This document shows, in pieces, positions 1-7,477 of a DNA stretch of 64,000 nucleotides. How positions within the stretch are numbered: position 1 is the stretch's first letter; every line of letters starts with the position of its first letter. Position numbers and translations under genes: made by a program. A model generated the notes under the pieces. It made no database searches and had not been told where the DNA came from. It worked only from the letters and a program-made list of their open reading frames with translations. The DNA comes from SIG673 sp045638685. GTDB taxonomy: Bacteria; Bacillota; Clostridia; Oscillospirales; CAG-272. The stretch lies in contig JAZUBT010000035.1 of assembly GCA_045638685.1 (NCBI GenBank), positions 1 to 64,000 on the forward strand, in the 5' to 3' direction.

Positions 1-1
1 T

Positions 2-1249
2 AAGGCAGCCGGAGTTAAGGCGATAATCTGCGCGGCAAAGGGAATTGCGGCAGAGCAGGTTGACCTTGCGGCTGATAAATGTCCGACGCTTGTACATAAA
101 ATGATTGTCGGCGGAGAGCGTGAGGGCTGGCGTAGCTTCGATGAGGAATGCGCGCTGTTCAGCACTCATTTCGTGCGCGGTGAAGACGCTCCCGGCGGAG
201 ATGATACCATGCTTATGTTCTTTACCTCGGGAACTACCGGTTACCCGAAGATAGCGGTACATAATTACAAGTACGTTCTCGGTCATTTCCATACCGCGAA
301 ATATTGGCATAACGTTTCTCCGGACGGACTTCACCTTACCATATCCGATACCGGCTGGGCAAAGGCTATGTGGGGTAAGTTCTACGGACAGTGGCTCTGT
401 GAGGCGGCAACCTTCGTATATGACTTTGACCGCTTTAACGCAGCAGATATTCTTCCGATGTTCGCAAAATACGGAATTACCACCTTCTGCGCGCCGCCTA
501 CAATGCTCCGTATGATGATTAAAGAGGATATTTCTAAATACGACCTTTCCTCTGTTAAACACATGACAACTGCGGGTGAGGCTCTTAACCCTGAGGTTTA
601 CCGTCAGTTTGAAAAGGCGACGGGACTTCAGATAATGGATGGCTTCGGTCAGTCGGAAACAACAATGGTTATCGGAAATCTTGTCGGTGCTCCGCATAAA
701 ATCGGCTCAATGGGTAAGTCGGTTCCGGTATATGACGTATGTCTGCTCGATGCCGACGGAAATCCCGTTAAAACCAGTGAAGAGGGCGAGGTTTGTATAA
801 GCCTCAAAAACGGATACCCCTGCGGACTTGCGACGGAGTACTACGGCGATCCCGAAAAAACCAAAGAGACGTGGCGCGACGGATATTACCACACCGGAGA
901 CGTTGCTTGGCGCGATGAGGACGGATTTTATTGGTACGTCGGACGGGTTGACGACGTTATTAAGTCGTCCGGATACCGCATAGGCCCGTTTGAAATAGAA
1001 AGCGTTATTATGGAGCTTCCATATGTTCTTGAATGCGGAGTATCGGCGGTTCCCGACGAGGTTCGCGGTCAGATAGTCAAGGCGAGCATAGTTCTCGTGA
1101 AGGGCAAGGAGCCGACCGAGGAGCTTAAGAAGGAAATTCAGGAATACGTAAAGAAGCATACGGCTCCTTATAAATACCCGAGAATAGTCGTCTTCCGCGA
1201 TTCTCTGCCTAAAACCACCAGCGGAAAAATTCAGAGAAACAAGCTGTAA
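2..1249 (+). CDS. Medium-chain-type acyl-CoA synthetase (AMP-forming), 5' partial
   Basis: The gene enters from outside the window: the frame is open from base 2, and the ATG at 101 is internal because homologous sequence (ICAAKG..., DKCPTLVHKMIVGG) reads through it. It activates a carboxylic acid to its CoA thioester through an acyl-AMP. Seen in order are the P-loop FTSGTTGYPK, the GFGQSETT motif, YHTGDVAWRDEDGFYWYVGR with the hinge region, and the C-terminal catalytic lysine in TTSGKIQRNK. The TGWAKAMWGKFYGQW stretch is typical of the MACS/acetyl-CoA-synthetase-like branch. The next genes encode a 2-ketoisovalerate-type oxidoreductase and a branched-chain aminotransferase, so isobutyrate, isovalerate or 2-methylbutyrate are likely substrates (inference); an arylacetate or short straight-chain acid is also possible. 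Confidence 0.9.
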   Translation, partial: KAAGVKAIICAAKGIAAEQVDLAADKCPTLVHKMIVGGEREGWRSFDEECALFSTHFVRGEDAPGGDDTMLMFFTSGTTGYPKIAVHNYKYVLGHFHTAKYWHNVSPDGLHLTISDTGWAKAMWGKFYGQWLCEAATFVYDFDRFNAADILPMFAKYGITTFCAPPTMLRMMIKEDISKYDLSSVKHMTTAGEALNPEVYRQFEKATGLQIMDGFGQSETTMVIGNLVGAPHKIGSMGKSVPVYDVCLLDADGNPVKTSEEGEVCISLKNGYPCGLATEYYGDPEKTKETWRDGYYHTGDVAWRDEDGFYWYVGRVDDVIKSSGYRIGPFEIESVIMELPYVLECGVSAVPDEVRGQIVKASIVLVKGKEPTEELKKEIQEYVKKHTAPYKYPRIVVFRDSLPKTTSGKIQRNKL

Positions 1250-1265
1250 GCTTCCGAGGTAGAGA

Positions 1266-1925
1266 ATGAAATTTAAGCGTATCACAATAATATCGGGGCA
1301 TTACGGAAGCGGGAAAACGAATATCGCCGTTTCACTTGCTCTCGATTTAAAGAAGCAGCAGGAAAATACCGCTATTGCGGATATTGACATAGTAAACCCG
1401 TATTTCAGAACGAAGGACAGCGAGCGGCTGCTTGCCGAAAACGGCATAAGGCTTATCTGCTCCGAATATGCAAACAGTAACGTTGACATTCCCGCGCTTC
1501 CGCAGGATATGTACGCAGTTACGGACGACAAGACGCTTTACAGTATTCTTGACGTCGGCGGAGACGAGCGCGGCGCGCTTGCGCTCGGCAGAATAGCTCC
1601 CAAAATACGGGAGGAAAACAACTTTGAAATGATATACGTGGTAAACAAGTACAGACCGCTGACAAGCGACGCGGAGAGCGCCATAGAGGTTATGCGCGAA
1701 ATTGAAGCGGCGTGTAAATTAAAGTTTACCTGTATCATAAATAACTCAAATCTTGGCAGCGAAACAGACGAGGCAGCGGTGCTATCCTCCGTAGGATATG
1801 CCGAGGAAATTTCGGAGAAAACCGGACTTCCCGTTCTTTATACCACGGTAAGCGAGAATATGTACTTGCCGCTTGAAGGTAAAATTAAAAATCTCTATAA
1901 AATAAACCTGCAAAAACGTATGTAA
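1266..1925 (+). CDS. MinD/ParA-like P-loop ATP-binding protein of the oxidoreductase operon
   Basis: A 219-residue soluble protein that starts with a Walker A loop, GHYGSGKTNIA (about residues 11-21). A switch-like ADIDIVNPYFRTKD segment and a DVGGDERGALALGR motif follow, which is the pattern of deviant-Walker SIMIBI-class NTPases (MinD, ParA, CobQ-like). It lies 16 bp after the acyl-CoA synthetase and 13 bp before the ferredoxin gene, so it is very probably co-transcribed with the oxidoreductase. Its role is not established. A metallocluster or cofactor assembly function would fit an NTPase embedded in an Fe-S enzyme operon, but that is inference. No membrane segment is seen. Confidence 0.8.
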   Translation: MKFKRITIISGHYGSGKTNIAVSLALDLKKQQENTAIADIDIVNPYFRTKDSERLLAENGIRLICSEYANSNVDIPALPQDMYAVTDDKTLYSILDVGGDERGALALGRIAPKIREENNFEMIYVVNKYRPLTSDAESAIEVMREIEAACKLKFTCIINNSNLGSETDEAAVLSSVGYAEEISEKTGLPVLYTTVSENMYLPLEGKIKNLYKINLQKRM

Positions 1926-1938
1926 AGGAGAATTTACA

Positions 1939-2145
1939 ATGGCAAAACTGACGTTCAAAACCGATAAATGTAAGGGTTGCGGTCTTTGTGTAAGCGCCTG
2001 TCCTAAGGGTGTACTCGCACTTGCCGCTGATAAAATCAATCAAAAAGGACACCATCCGGTAGAGGCTGTAAACGAAGCGGCGTGTATCGGCTGCGCATTC
2101 TGCGCCACTATGTGTCCCGACTGTATAATCAAGGTAGAAAGGTAG
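1939..2145 (+). CDS. 2x[4Fe-4S] ferredoxin subunit of 2-oxoacid:ferredoxin oxidoreductase
   Basis: A 68-residue ferredoxin-like protein with two cluster motifs, CKGCGLCVSACPKG and CIGCAFCATMCPD, each giving four cysteines. It matches the delta subunit (VorD/KorD/PorD type) that carries electrons between the TPP site of the oxidoreductase and soluble ferredoxin. The start has a good ribosome site (AAAGGAG, 6-7 bases upstream). It is 10 bp before the alpha subunit gene, in the same operon as all other subunits, so a dedicated delta subunit is more likely than a free ferredoxin. Confidence 0.93.
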   Translation: MAKLTFKTDKCKGCGLCVSACPKGVLALAADKINQKGHHPVEAVNEAACIGCAFCATMCPDCIIKVER

Positions 2146-2155
2146 GACTTTAAAA

Positions 2156-3223
2156 ATGGCAGATAAGGTTTTAATGAAGGGTAACGAAGCTATCGCAGAG
2201 GCCGCTATAATCGCGGGCTGCAGACATTACTTCGGTTATCCGATAACTCCTCAGACTGAAATTGCCGCATATATGGCAAAGAGAATGCCGAAAATAGGCG
2301 GAGTATTTCTTCAGGCGGAGAGCGAAATTGCCGCTATAAATATGGTATATGGAGTTGCCGCAACGGGAAAACGCGTAATGACCTCCTCGTCAAGCCCCGG
2401 GATTTCTCTTAAAGGAGAGGGCTTGTCCTATCTCGCGGGTGCGGATCTTCCTTCACTTATTATAAACGTTCAGAGAGGCGGCCCCGGACTCGGCGGTATT
2501 CAGCCCTCGCAGTCCGACTATTTCCAGGCGACCAAGGGCGGCGCTCACGGAGACTTCCATATGATAGTTTTAGCTCCCGCTTCGGTTCAGGAGATGGCAG
2601 AGCTTACCGTTAAGGGATTTGACCTTGCGGATAAATACCGTATGACCTCTATGATTCTTGCAGACGGTACTATGGGACAGATGATGGAGCCTGTTTCTCT
2701 TGATATTCCCGTAGGCGAGACGGTAGAAAAGCCGTGGGCGGTTACCGGAACTAAGATGCAGAGAGAGCATAACGTTGTAAACTCTCTTTATCTTAAGCCC
2801 GAAATGCTTGAGAAAACCAACTTTGAGCGTTACGAGCGCTATGAGGTAATAAAGCAGAACGAGGTAATGTACGAGCAGTACCTTATGGACGATGCGGAAA
2901 TCTGCATAGCGGCGTTCGGTATTGCCGCGCGTGTTTCCAAAAATGCTATAAACGAAGCCCGTAAAAAGGGTATAAAGGTCGGTATGATAAGACCTATAAC
3001 ACTCTGGCCGTTCCCGGAAAAGCAGTTTGCCGCTGCCGCGGAAAGGGTTAAGTCATTTATCTCCGTTGAGCTTTCGATGGGACAGATGATAGAGGATATT
3101 AAGCTTGCCGTAAACGGAAAGGCGGAGGTTACGCTTTGTAACCGCTCCGGCGGTATGATACCGTCTCCCGAGCAGGTTCTTGCAGCGATAGAGGCTGCGG
3201 CGGAAAAAGGAGGTAATAAGTAA
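2156..3223 (+). CDS. vorB: 2-ketoisovalerate-type ferredoxin oxidoreductase, alpha subunit
   Basis: A 355-residue subunit carrying the pyrimidine-binding and core domains of a 2-oxoacid:acceptor oxidoreductase. Characteristic segments are FGYPITPQTEIAAYMA near the N-terminus, the ESEIAAINMVYGVAATGKR region that contributes the conserved TPP glutamate, RGGPGLGG, and a C-terminal IRPITLWPFP transketolase-like domain. The enzyme interconverts a 2-oxoacid plus CoA with acyl-CoA, CO2 and reduced ferredoxin. The split four-gene layout and lack of the extra PorA-like domains favour the VOR/KOR class. 3-methyl-2-oxobutanoate is the best guess because a branched-chain aminotransferase follows; 2-oxoglutarate is the main alternative. 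It overlaps the beta gene by one base (TAATG). Confidence 0.9.
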   Translation: MADKVLMKGNEAIAEAAIIAGCRHYFGYPITPQTEIAAYMAKRMPKIGGVFLQAESEIAAINMVYGVAATGKRVMTSSSSPGISLKGEGLSYLAGADLPSLIINVQRGGPGLGGIQPSQSDYFQATKGGAHGDFHMIVLAPASVQEMAELTVKGFDLADKYRMTSMILADGTMGQMMEPVSLDIPVGETVEKPWAVTGTKMQREHNVVNSLYLKPEMLEKTNFERYERYEVIKQNEVMYEQYLMDDAEICIAAFGIAARVSKNAINEARKKGIKVGMIRPITLWPFPEKQFAAAAERVKSFISVELSMGQMIEDIKLAVNGKAEVTLCNRSGGMIPSPEQVLAAIEAAAEKGGNK

Positions 3224-3966
3224 TGGTAGTATTTGATAAGCCCCATGCACTTGCGGATGTACCGCTTCACTACTGCCCCGGATGTACCCACGGTATAGTT
3301 CACCGTCTGGTTGCCGAGGTTATTGATGAGCTTCAGATCGAAGGAAGAACGGTAGGAGTAGCGCCTGTTGGCTGCTCCGTTATGGCGTACGATTATTTCA
3401 ACTGCGATATGATAGAGGCGGCTCACGGACGCGCGCCCGCTGTCGCAACAGGTGTTAAGCGTTCCGATCCCGAAAACATTGTATTTACATATCAGGGAGA
3501 CGGAGACCTTGCCTCGATAGGTATGGCAGAAACCGTACATGCGGCGGCAAGAAACGAAAACATCACAATTATATTCATAAATAACGCAATCTACGGTATG
3601 ACCGGAGGACAGATGGCACCTACCTCACTTCCGGGACAGATTACCCAGACCTCTCCTTACGGAAGAGACGTAAACCACTGCGGATTCCCGATAAAGGTTT
3701 GCGAGATGCTTTCTCAGCTTGACGGCGCCGAGTACCTTGAGCGCGTAGCGGTAAATAACGTCAAAAACATAAAGAACGCTAAGAAGGCTATTAAGAAAGC
3801 GTTTGAAAATCAGGTTAACGGCAAGGGCTTTTCTCTTGTTGAGGTTGTTTCCAGCTGTCCTACCAACTGGGGACTTACTCCCGAAAAGGCTCTTGAGTGG
3901 ATCGACGAAAAGATGCTTCCTTATTACCCGCTCGGTGTATATAAGGACAGATCGGCAGAGAAATAA
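3223..3966 (+). CDS. 2-ketoisovalerate-type ferredoxin oxidoreductase, beta (TPP) subunit
   Basis: A 247-residue TPP-binding subunit. The TPP motif runs from GDGDLASIG to the NNAIYGMTGGQMAPTS segment, which supplies the Mg2+ and diphosphate ligands. The N-terminal HYCPGCTHGIVHRL and GCSV segments are the family's conserved substrate-side region. It pairs with the alpha subunit to form the catalytic core. Its start codon shares a base with the alpha stop codon, which implies translational coupling. No truncation or missing key residue was seen. Confidence 0.92.
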   Translation: MVVFDKPHALADVPLHYCPGCTHGIVHRLVAEVIDELQIEGRTVGVAPVGCSVMAYDYFNCDMIEAAHGRAPAVATGVKRSDPENIVFTYQGDGDLASIGMAETVHAAARNENITIIFINNAIYGMTGGQMAPTSLPGQITQTSPYGRDVNHCGFPIKVCEMLSQLDGAEYLERVAVNNVKNIKNAKKAIKKAFENQVNGKGFSLVEVVSSCPTNWGLTPEKALEWIDEKMLPYYPLGVYKDRSAEK

Positions 3967-3987
3967 GAAAGGTAGGAGTGAGTGAAA

Positions 3988-4533
3988 ATGAAAACAACAC
4001 AGTATCTTATCGCAGGATTCGGTGGACAGGGAATTCTGTTTGCCGGAAAATTTCTTGCATATAAAGGTCTTACCGACGGCGCAAACGTAAGCTGGCTTCC
4101 CTCGTACGGCCCCGAAATGAGAGGCGGTACCGCAAGCTGCAGCGTTATAATCAGCGACACCCCGGTAGGCTCTCCTATTGTATCAAATCCCGACGTTCTT
4201 ATTGCTATGAACCTTCCGTCTCTTGATAAGTATGAGGACAGCGTTGTTCCCGGCGGAACGATATACGTTGATTCCACCCTTATCGAGCGCAAGGTAAAGA
4301 GAACCGACGTAAACGTATTCTACATACCCGCAACTCAGATAGCTTCGGATAACAAGACTCCTACCCTTGCTAATATGATTATAATGGGTAAGGTTCTTAA
4401 GGAAAACGGAGAGTTCGACGATAAAACATCGGTTGACGCAGCCCTTAAAAAGGTTATTTCCGCAAAGCGTATGGATATGCTTGAAACCAACCTCGGAGCT
4501 ATGGTTCTCGGTAGAGATTACGCGGCTCTGTAA
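3988..4533 (+). CDS. 2-oxoacid:ferredoxin oxidoreductase, gamma subunit
   Basis: A 181-residue gamma-domain protein with the family hallmarks GFGGQGILFAGK, SYGPEMRGGTASCSVIIS and a PDVLIAMNLPSL segment. This subunit binds the CoA side and completes the heterotetramer. The ATG at 3988 is preferred over the in-frame GTG at 3982, because the AGGAG at 3974-3978 is 9 bases from the ATG but only 3 from the GTG. It is the last gene of the oxidoreductase set; a 126-bp gap with no clear terminator separates it from the aminotransferase, so read-through is possible. Confidence 0.92.
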   Translation: MKTTQYLIAGFGGQGILFAGKFLAYKGLTDGANVSWLPSYGPEMRGGTASCSVIISDTPVGSPIVSNPDVLIAMNLPSLDKYEDSVVPGGTIYVDSTLIERKVKRTDVNVFYIPATQIASDNKTPTLANMIIMGKVLKENGEFDDKTSVDAALKKVISAKRMDMLETNLGAMVLGRDYAAL

Positions 4534-4659
4534 TTTTCGCAGTACCTAGAAACGGTGAAGTAGCCGTAAAATGGGATACGGTGCTCAAAACAGAAAGACT
4601 TTGTGTTTTTTTGGTTGATTTTGGGGAACGATAAAATTTAATTAATTTGGAGAAATATT

Positions 4660-5724
4660 ATGGAAATCAAAATAACAAAAACAACTACTCCGGCGGCAAA
4701 GCCCGATCCGTCCACGCTTGGATTCGGTAAGGTTTTCACCGACCACATGTTCATTATGGAGTACACCGCGGATAAGGGTTGGCATGACGCAAGAATTGTT
4801 CCCTTTGGAAAGATCGAGCTTCACCCCGCGTGTACCGCGCTTCATTACGGCTCCGAGGTTTTCGAGGGACTTAAGGCGTACCGCAAGGCTGACGGAAGCG
4901 TACAGCTTTTCAGACCTATCGAAAACATTCGCAGAATGAACCGCTCCGCAGAGCGTCTTTGTCTCCCCGAAATACCGGAGGATATCGCTATGCAGGTTCT
5001 TACCGAGTTTGTAAAATTCGAGCAGGAGTGGGTACCCTCCGCTCCCGGCACCTCGCTTTATATCCGTCCTTTTATGTACGGAAACGACGAGACTCTCGGA
5101 GTTCATTCGGTAAAGCACGCTACCTTTATGATAATCACCTCTCCCGTAGGAAGCTACTACAAGGAGGGTATTAACCCCGTTAAAATTATGATAGAAGCTG
5201 ACGACGTAAGAGCTGTAAGAGGCGGCACGGGTGAGGCTAAATGCGGCGGTAACTACGCTGCAAGTAACCGTGCGGGCGAGAAAGCGGAGAAGAAGGGATA
5301 TTCTCAGGTTCTCTGGCTTGACGGTGTTGAGCGTAAGTACATCGAAGAGGTTGGAGCTATGAACGTAATGTTCAAGATAGACGGAGAGATAGTTACTCCT
5401 ATGCTCACCGGCTCCATTCTCCCCGGAATTACCCGTAAGTCCTGTATCGAAATGCTTAAGGCTGAGGGCTACAAGGTAAGCGAGAGACTTATAAGCGTTG
5501 ACGAGCTTGGTCAGGCTCTTGAAAACGGCAAGCTTGAGGAGGCATGGGGCTGCGGAACTGCGGCTGTTATCTCGCCTATCGGAGAGCTTTGCTACAAGGA
5601 CGTTAAGTACGTAATTAACGACGGAAAAATCGGAGAGGTTACGGCTCACCTTTACGATACCATTACCGGTATTCAGTGGGGTAGGCTTGAGGACAAGTAC
5701 GGCTGGACAAAGCCCCTTGTTTAA
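4660..5724 (+). CDS. ilvE: Branched-chain amino acid aminotransferase
   Basis: A 354-residue fold-type IV PLP enzyme that interconverts leucine, isoleucine and valine with their 2-oxoacids, using glutamate/2-oxoglutarate. The Schiff-base lysine lies in the GEAKCGGNYAAS motif; EVFEGLKAYR, SLYIRPFMYG and the phosphate-binding GTAAVISPIG segment are conserved. The length and sequence style match the group II BCATs shared by many Firmicutes and eukaryotes. A TTGGAG ribosome site precedes the start. It sits between the 2-oxoacid oxidoreductase and a Leu T-box unit, so it probably links keto acids to amino acids in both. Confidence 0.95.
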   Translation: MEIKITKTTTPAAKPDPSTLGFGKVFTDHMFIMEYTADKGWHDARIVPFGKIELHPACTALHYGSEVFEGLKAYRKADGSVQLFRPIENIRRMNRSAERLCLPEIPEDIAMQVLTEFVKFEQEWVPSAPGTSLYIRPFMYGNDETLGVHSVKHATFMIITSPVGSYYKEGINPVKIMIEADDVRAVRGGTGEAKCGGNYAASNRAGEKAEKKGYSQVLWLDGVERKYIEEVGAMNVMFKIDGEIVTPMLTGSILPGITRKSCIEMLKAEGYKVSERLISVDELGQALENGKLEEAWGCGTAAVISPIGELCYKDVKYVINDGKIGEVTAHLYDTITGIQWGRLEDKYGWTKPLV

Positions 5725-5748
5725 GACGAAAAATTCACAATTTATTCA

Positions 5749-5777
5749 TTGACAAAAGCAGCTCGCTGTGATACAAT
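5749..5777 (+). promoter_or_regulatory. Sigma-A promoter of the T-box operon
   Basis: A perfect -35 box TTGACA (5749-5754), a 17-bp spacer and a -10 box TACAAT (5772-5777). Transcription should start near 5784, at the head of the T-box leader. This gives the downstream three-gene unit its own strong promoter, independent of ilvE. Confidence 0.88.
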
Positions 5778-5784
5778 TACTTTG

Positions 5785-6049
5785 TTATGACAAATGCAAA
5801 GAAGGAATTATTTTCCGCTGAAAGCATCACAGAGAGTCGGCGCTACGGTGCAAGTCGATATGCAGAAAACGGAAAAGTCTCGTTCCCGAGCAGAACCTCC
5901 GAAAGTTTTTCAGTAAGAGGCTCCGGAATGCCCCGTTATCAAGGCAAAAGGCTTGACAGAGTCTTACAGAGAGACCGCTTTTGCGGTAATCAGGGTGGTA
6001 ACACGGATAAATTCGTCCCTGAAGCCTTATGGCTTCGGGGACTTTTTTT
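5785..6049 (+). promoter_or_regulatory. T-box riboswitch, probable leucine specifier
   Basis: An untranslated leader of about 265 nt. The T-box proper, AGGGTGGTAACACGG, is at 5992-6005; its TGGT bulge would pair with an uncharged tRNA ending ACCA (discriminator A, as in tRNA-Leu/Ile/Val). Stem I shows the AGAGAG bulge at 5831-5836 and a distal GGTGCAAG loop. The specifier region GAACCTCCG puts CTC (Leu) at 5897-5899; this codon call rests on motif position, not on a computed fold. The intrinsic terminator is a 12-bp stem, 6015-6026 with 6031-6042, with one G-U pair, followed by a 7-T run. Low charged tRNA-Leu should favour the antiterminator and switch on 6080-10808. Confidence 0.93.
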
Positions 6050-6079
6050 ATAAAATCAGCAGAAAGAGAGAACTTAAAA

Positions 6080-7477
6080 GTGAAAAAGATTACAATAGCC
6101 GATATGACTCTTACGGAATATTCCCAGACGTTATCGTTTAAAGAAAAGATTGAGGTTGTAAGAAGTCTTGATAACCTAAACGTTGACGTTATATATATGC
6201 CGAGAATAGAAAACGTAAAGGCCGACAGCCTGCTTATCCGTACCGTTTCGGCGTTTGTAAAGAACAGCACGTTATGTGTCGAGGCGGGTAATACGGCCGA
6301 AAGTATAGAAGCGGCGGCTATGGCTATATCGGGAGCTAAAAGCGCCCGTATGTCGGTAAGGCTTCCCGTATCTCCCGTTCAGATGGAATATACCTATCAC
6401 AAAAAGCCTGCTAAAATGGCGGAGCTTGCGAAGGAGCTTTTTGCCGCAGCAACGGCAAAATGCGAGAACGTTGAGTTTTACGCGGAGGACGCAACCCGCG
6501 CTGACGGTGCGTTCTTACGCGAGATGGTAACGGCAGCGATAGACGCCGGAATAAAGACGGTTACCTTCTGCGACGACGAGGGTTCTATGCTTCCAGACGA
6601 GTTTTCCGCGTTTATCGAGGGGCTCCGTAAGGATATTCCCGAGCTTGACGGTGTGTCTATTGGAGCGGTATGCAAAAACACGAACGGAATGTCAAGCGCC
6701 TCTGCCGTAATGGCGGTAAAGGCGGGAGTAAGTGAAATAAAGTGCTGCGTAGGTAAAAACGAAATCACCGGACTTTCCGATTTCGCGAAAATTCTTTCCG
6801 ACAGCGGAGACAGATGCGGTGTTTATTCGAGCATCAACTACAACGTTCTCAGCCGTACAGTAAATCAGATAAAGTGGATAGAGGGCGATAAAAAATCGGG
6901 TGTCTCGACTACCGTAGAGCTTTCCGATAACAATGCTGACGTATTTGATATTCACGATAGCGAGGAAAACGTAGCCGTAGCCGTTAAAAAGCTCGGTTAT
7001 GAGCTTTCGGACGATGATTTTGTAAGGGTTTACGAGGAGTTTAAGCGTGTTGCCGCCAAGAAAAATATTACGGCAAAGGACCTCGACGCGATCGTATCGA
7101 GCGTTGCGCTTCAGGTTCCCCCCACGTATAAGCTTGTAAGCTACGCTATAAATAGCGGAAACATTATTACTTCGTCTGCTCAGATAAAGCTTGATAAAAA
7201 GGGTGAATTTATAAGCGGAATCTCTATGGGAGACGGTCCTATTGACGCCGCCTTCAAAACCCTTGAGCAGATAATAGGACGTCATTTTGAGCTTGACGAT
7301 TTCCAGATTCAGTCGGTAACCGAGGGACAGGAGGCTATGGGATACGCTCTCGTAAAGCTTCGTAACGAGGGCAAGCTTTACTCCGGAAACGGTATTTCCA
7401 CCGATATTATGGAGGCATCAATCAAGGCATATATAAACGCAGTTAACAAAACGGTTTACGAGGAGGAAACAAAATGA
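6080..7477 (+). CDS. 2-isopropylmalate synthase-like protein with degenerate active site and intact LeuA regulatory domain
   Basis: A 465-residue protein read from GTG 6080, the first start after the T-box terminator; an upstream ATG at 6029 lies inside the terminator. Residues 1 to about 260 follow the HMGL/DRE-TIM barrel of 2-isopropylmalate synthases, and residues 340-458 match the LeuA allosteric/dimerisation domain (GDGPIDAAFK, GNGISTDIMEASIKAY). The catalytic TLRDG motif is replaced by TLTEY (residues 10-14). The metal-binding HxHND motif is replaced by VCKNT (197-201), so both metal histidines and the catalytic Arg/Asp are gone. The EDATR motif remains. Normal condensation chemistry is therefore unlikely; a regulatory subunit or new activity is possible. 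Its TGA overlaps the next ATG by 4 bases. Confidence 0.85.
   Translation: MKKITIADMTLTEYSQTLSFKEKIEVVRSLDNLNVDVIYMPRIENVKADSLLIRTVSAFVKNSTLCVEAGNTAESIEAAAMAISGAKSARMSVRLPVSPVQMEYTYHKKPAKMAELAKELFAAATAKCENVEFYAEDATRADGAFLREMVTAAIDAGIKTVTFCDDEGSMLPDEFSAFIEGLRKDIPELDGVSIGAVCKNTNGMSSASAVMAVKAGVSEIKCCVGKNEITGLSDFAKILSDSGDRCGVYSSINYNVLSRTVNQIKWIEGDKKSGVSTTVELSDNNADVFDIHDSEENVAVAVKKLGYELSDDDFVRVYEEFKRVAAKKNITAKDLDAIVSSVALQVPPTYKLVSYAINSGNIITSSAQIKLDKKGEFISGISMGDGPIDAAFKTLEQIIGRHFELDDFQIQSVTEGQEAMGYALVKLRNEGKLYSGNGISTDIMEASIKAYINAVNKTVYEEETK

Noticed and set aside
4642..5649. 335-codon minus-strand frame opposite ilvE
   Set aside because: It is a shadow of a strongly coding plus-strand gene, with no homology and no ribosome site of its own.
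5787..6053. An 88-codon open frame (and overlapping 62-codon one) in the ilvE to LeuA-like gap
   Set aside because: It lies wholly in the T-box leader and its terminator. No ribosome site and no protein-like sequence are seen; the bases are explained by the riboswitch.
6029..6079. Upstream ATG extending the LeuA-like gene by 17 codons
   Set aside because: The ATG is inside the terminator stem of the T-box. The GTG at 6080 gives the family-like N-terminus KKITIADMTL after the terminator.
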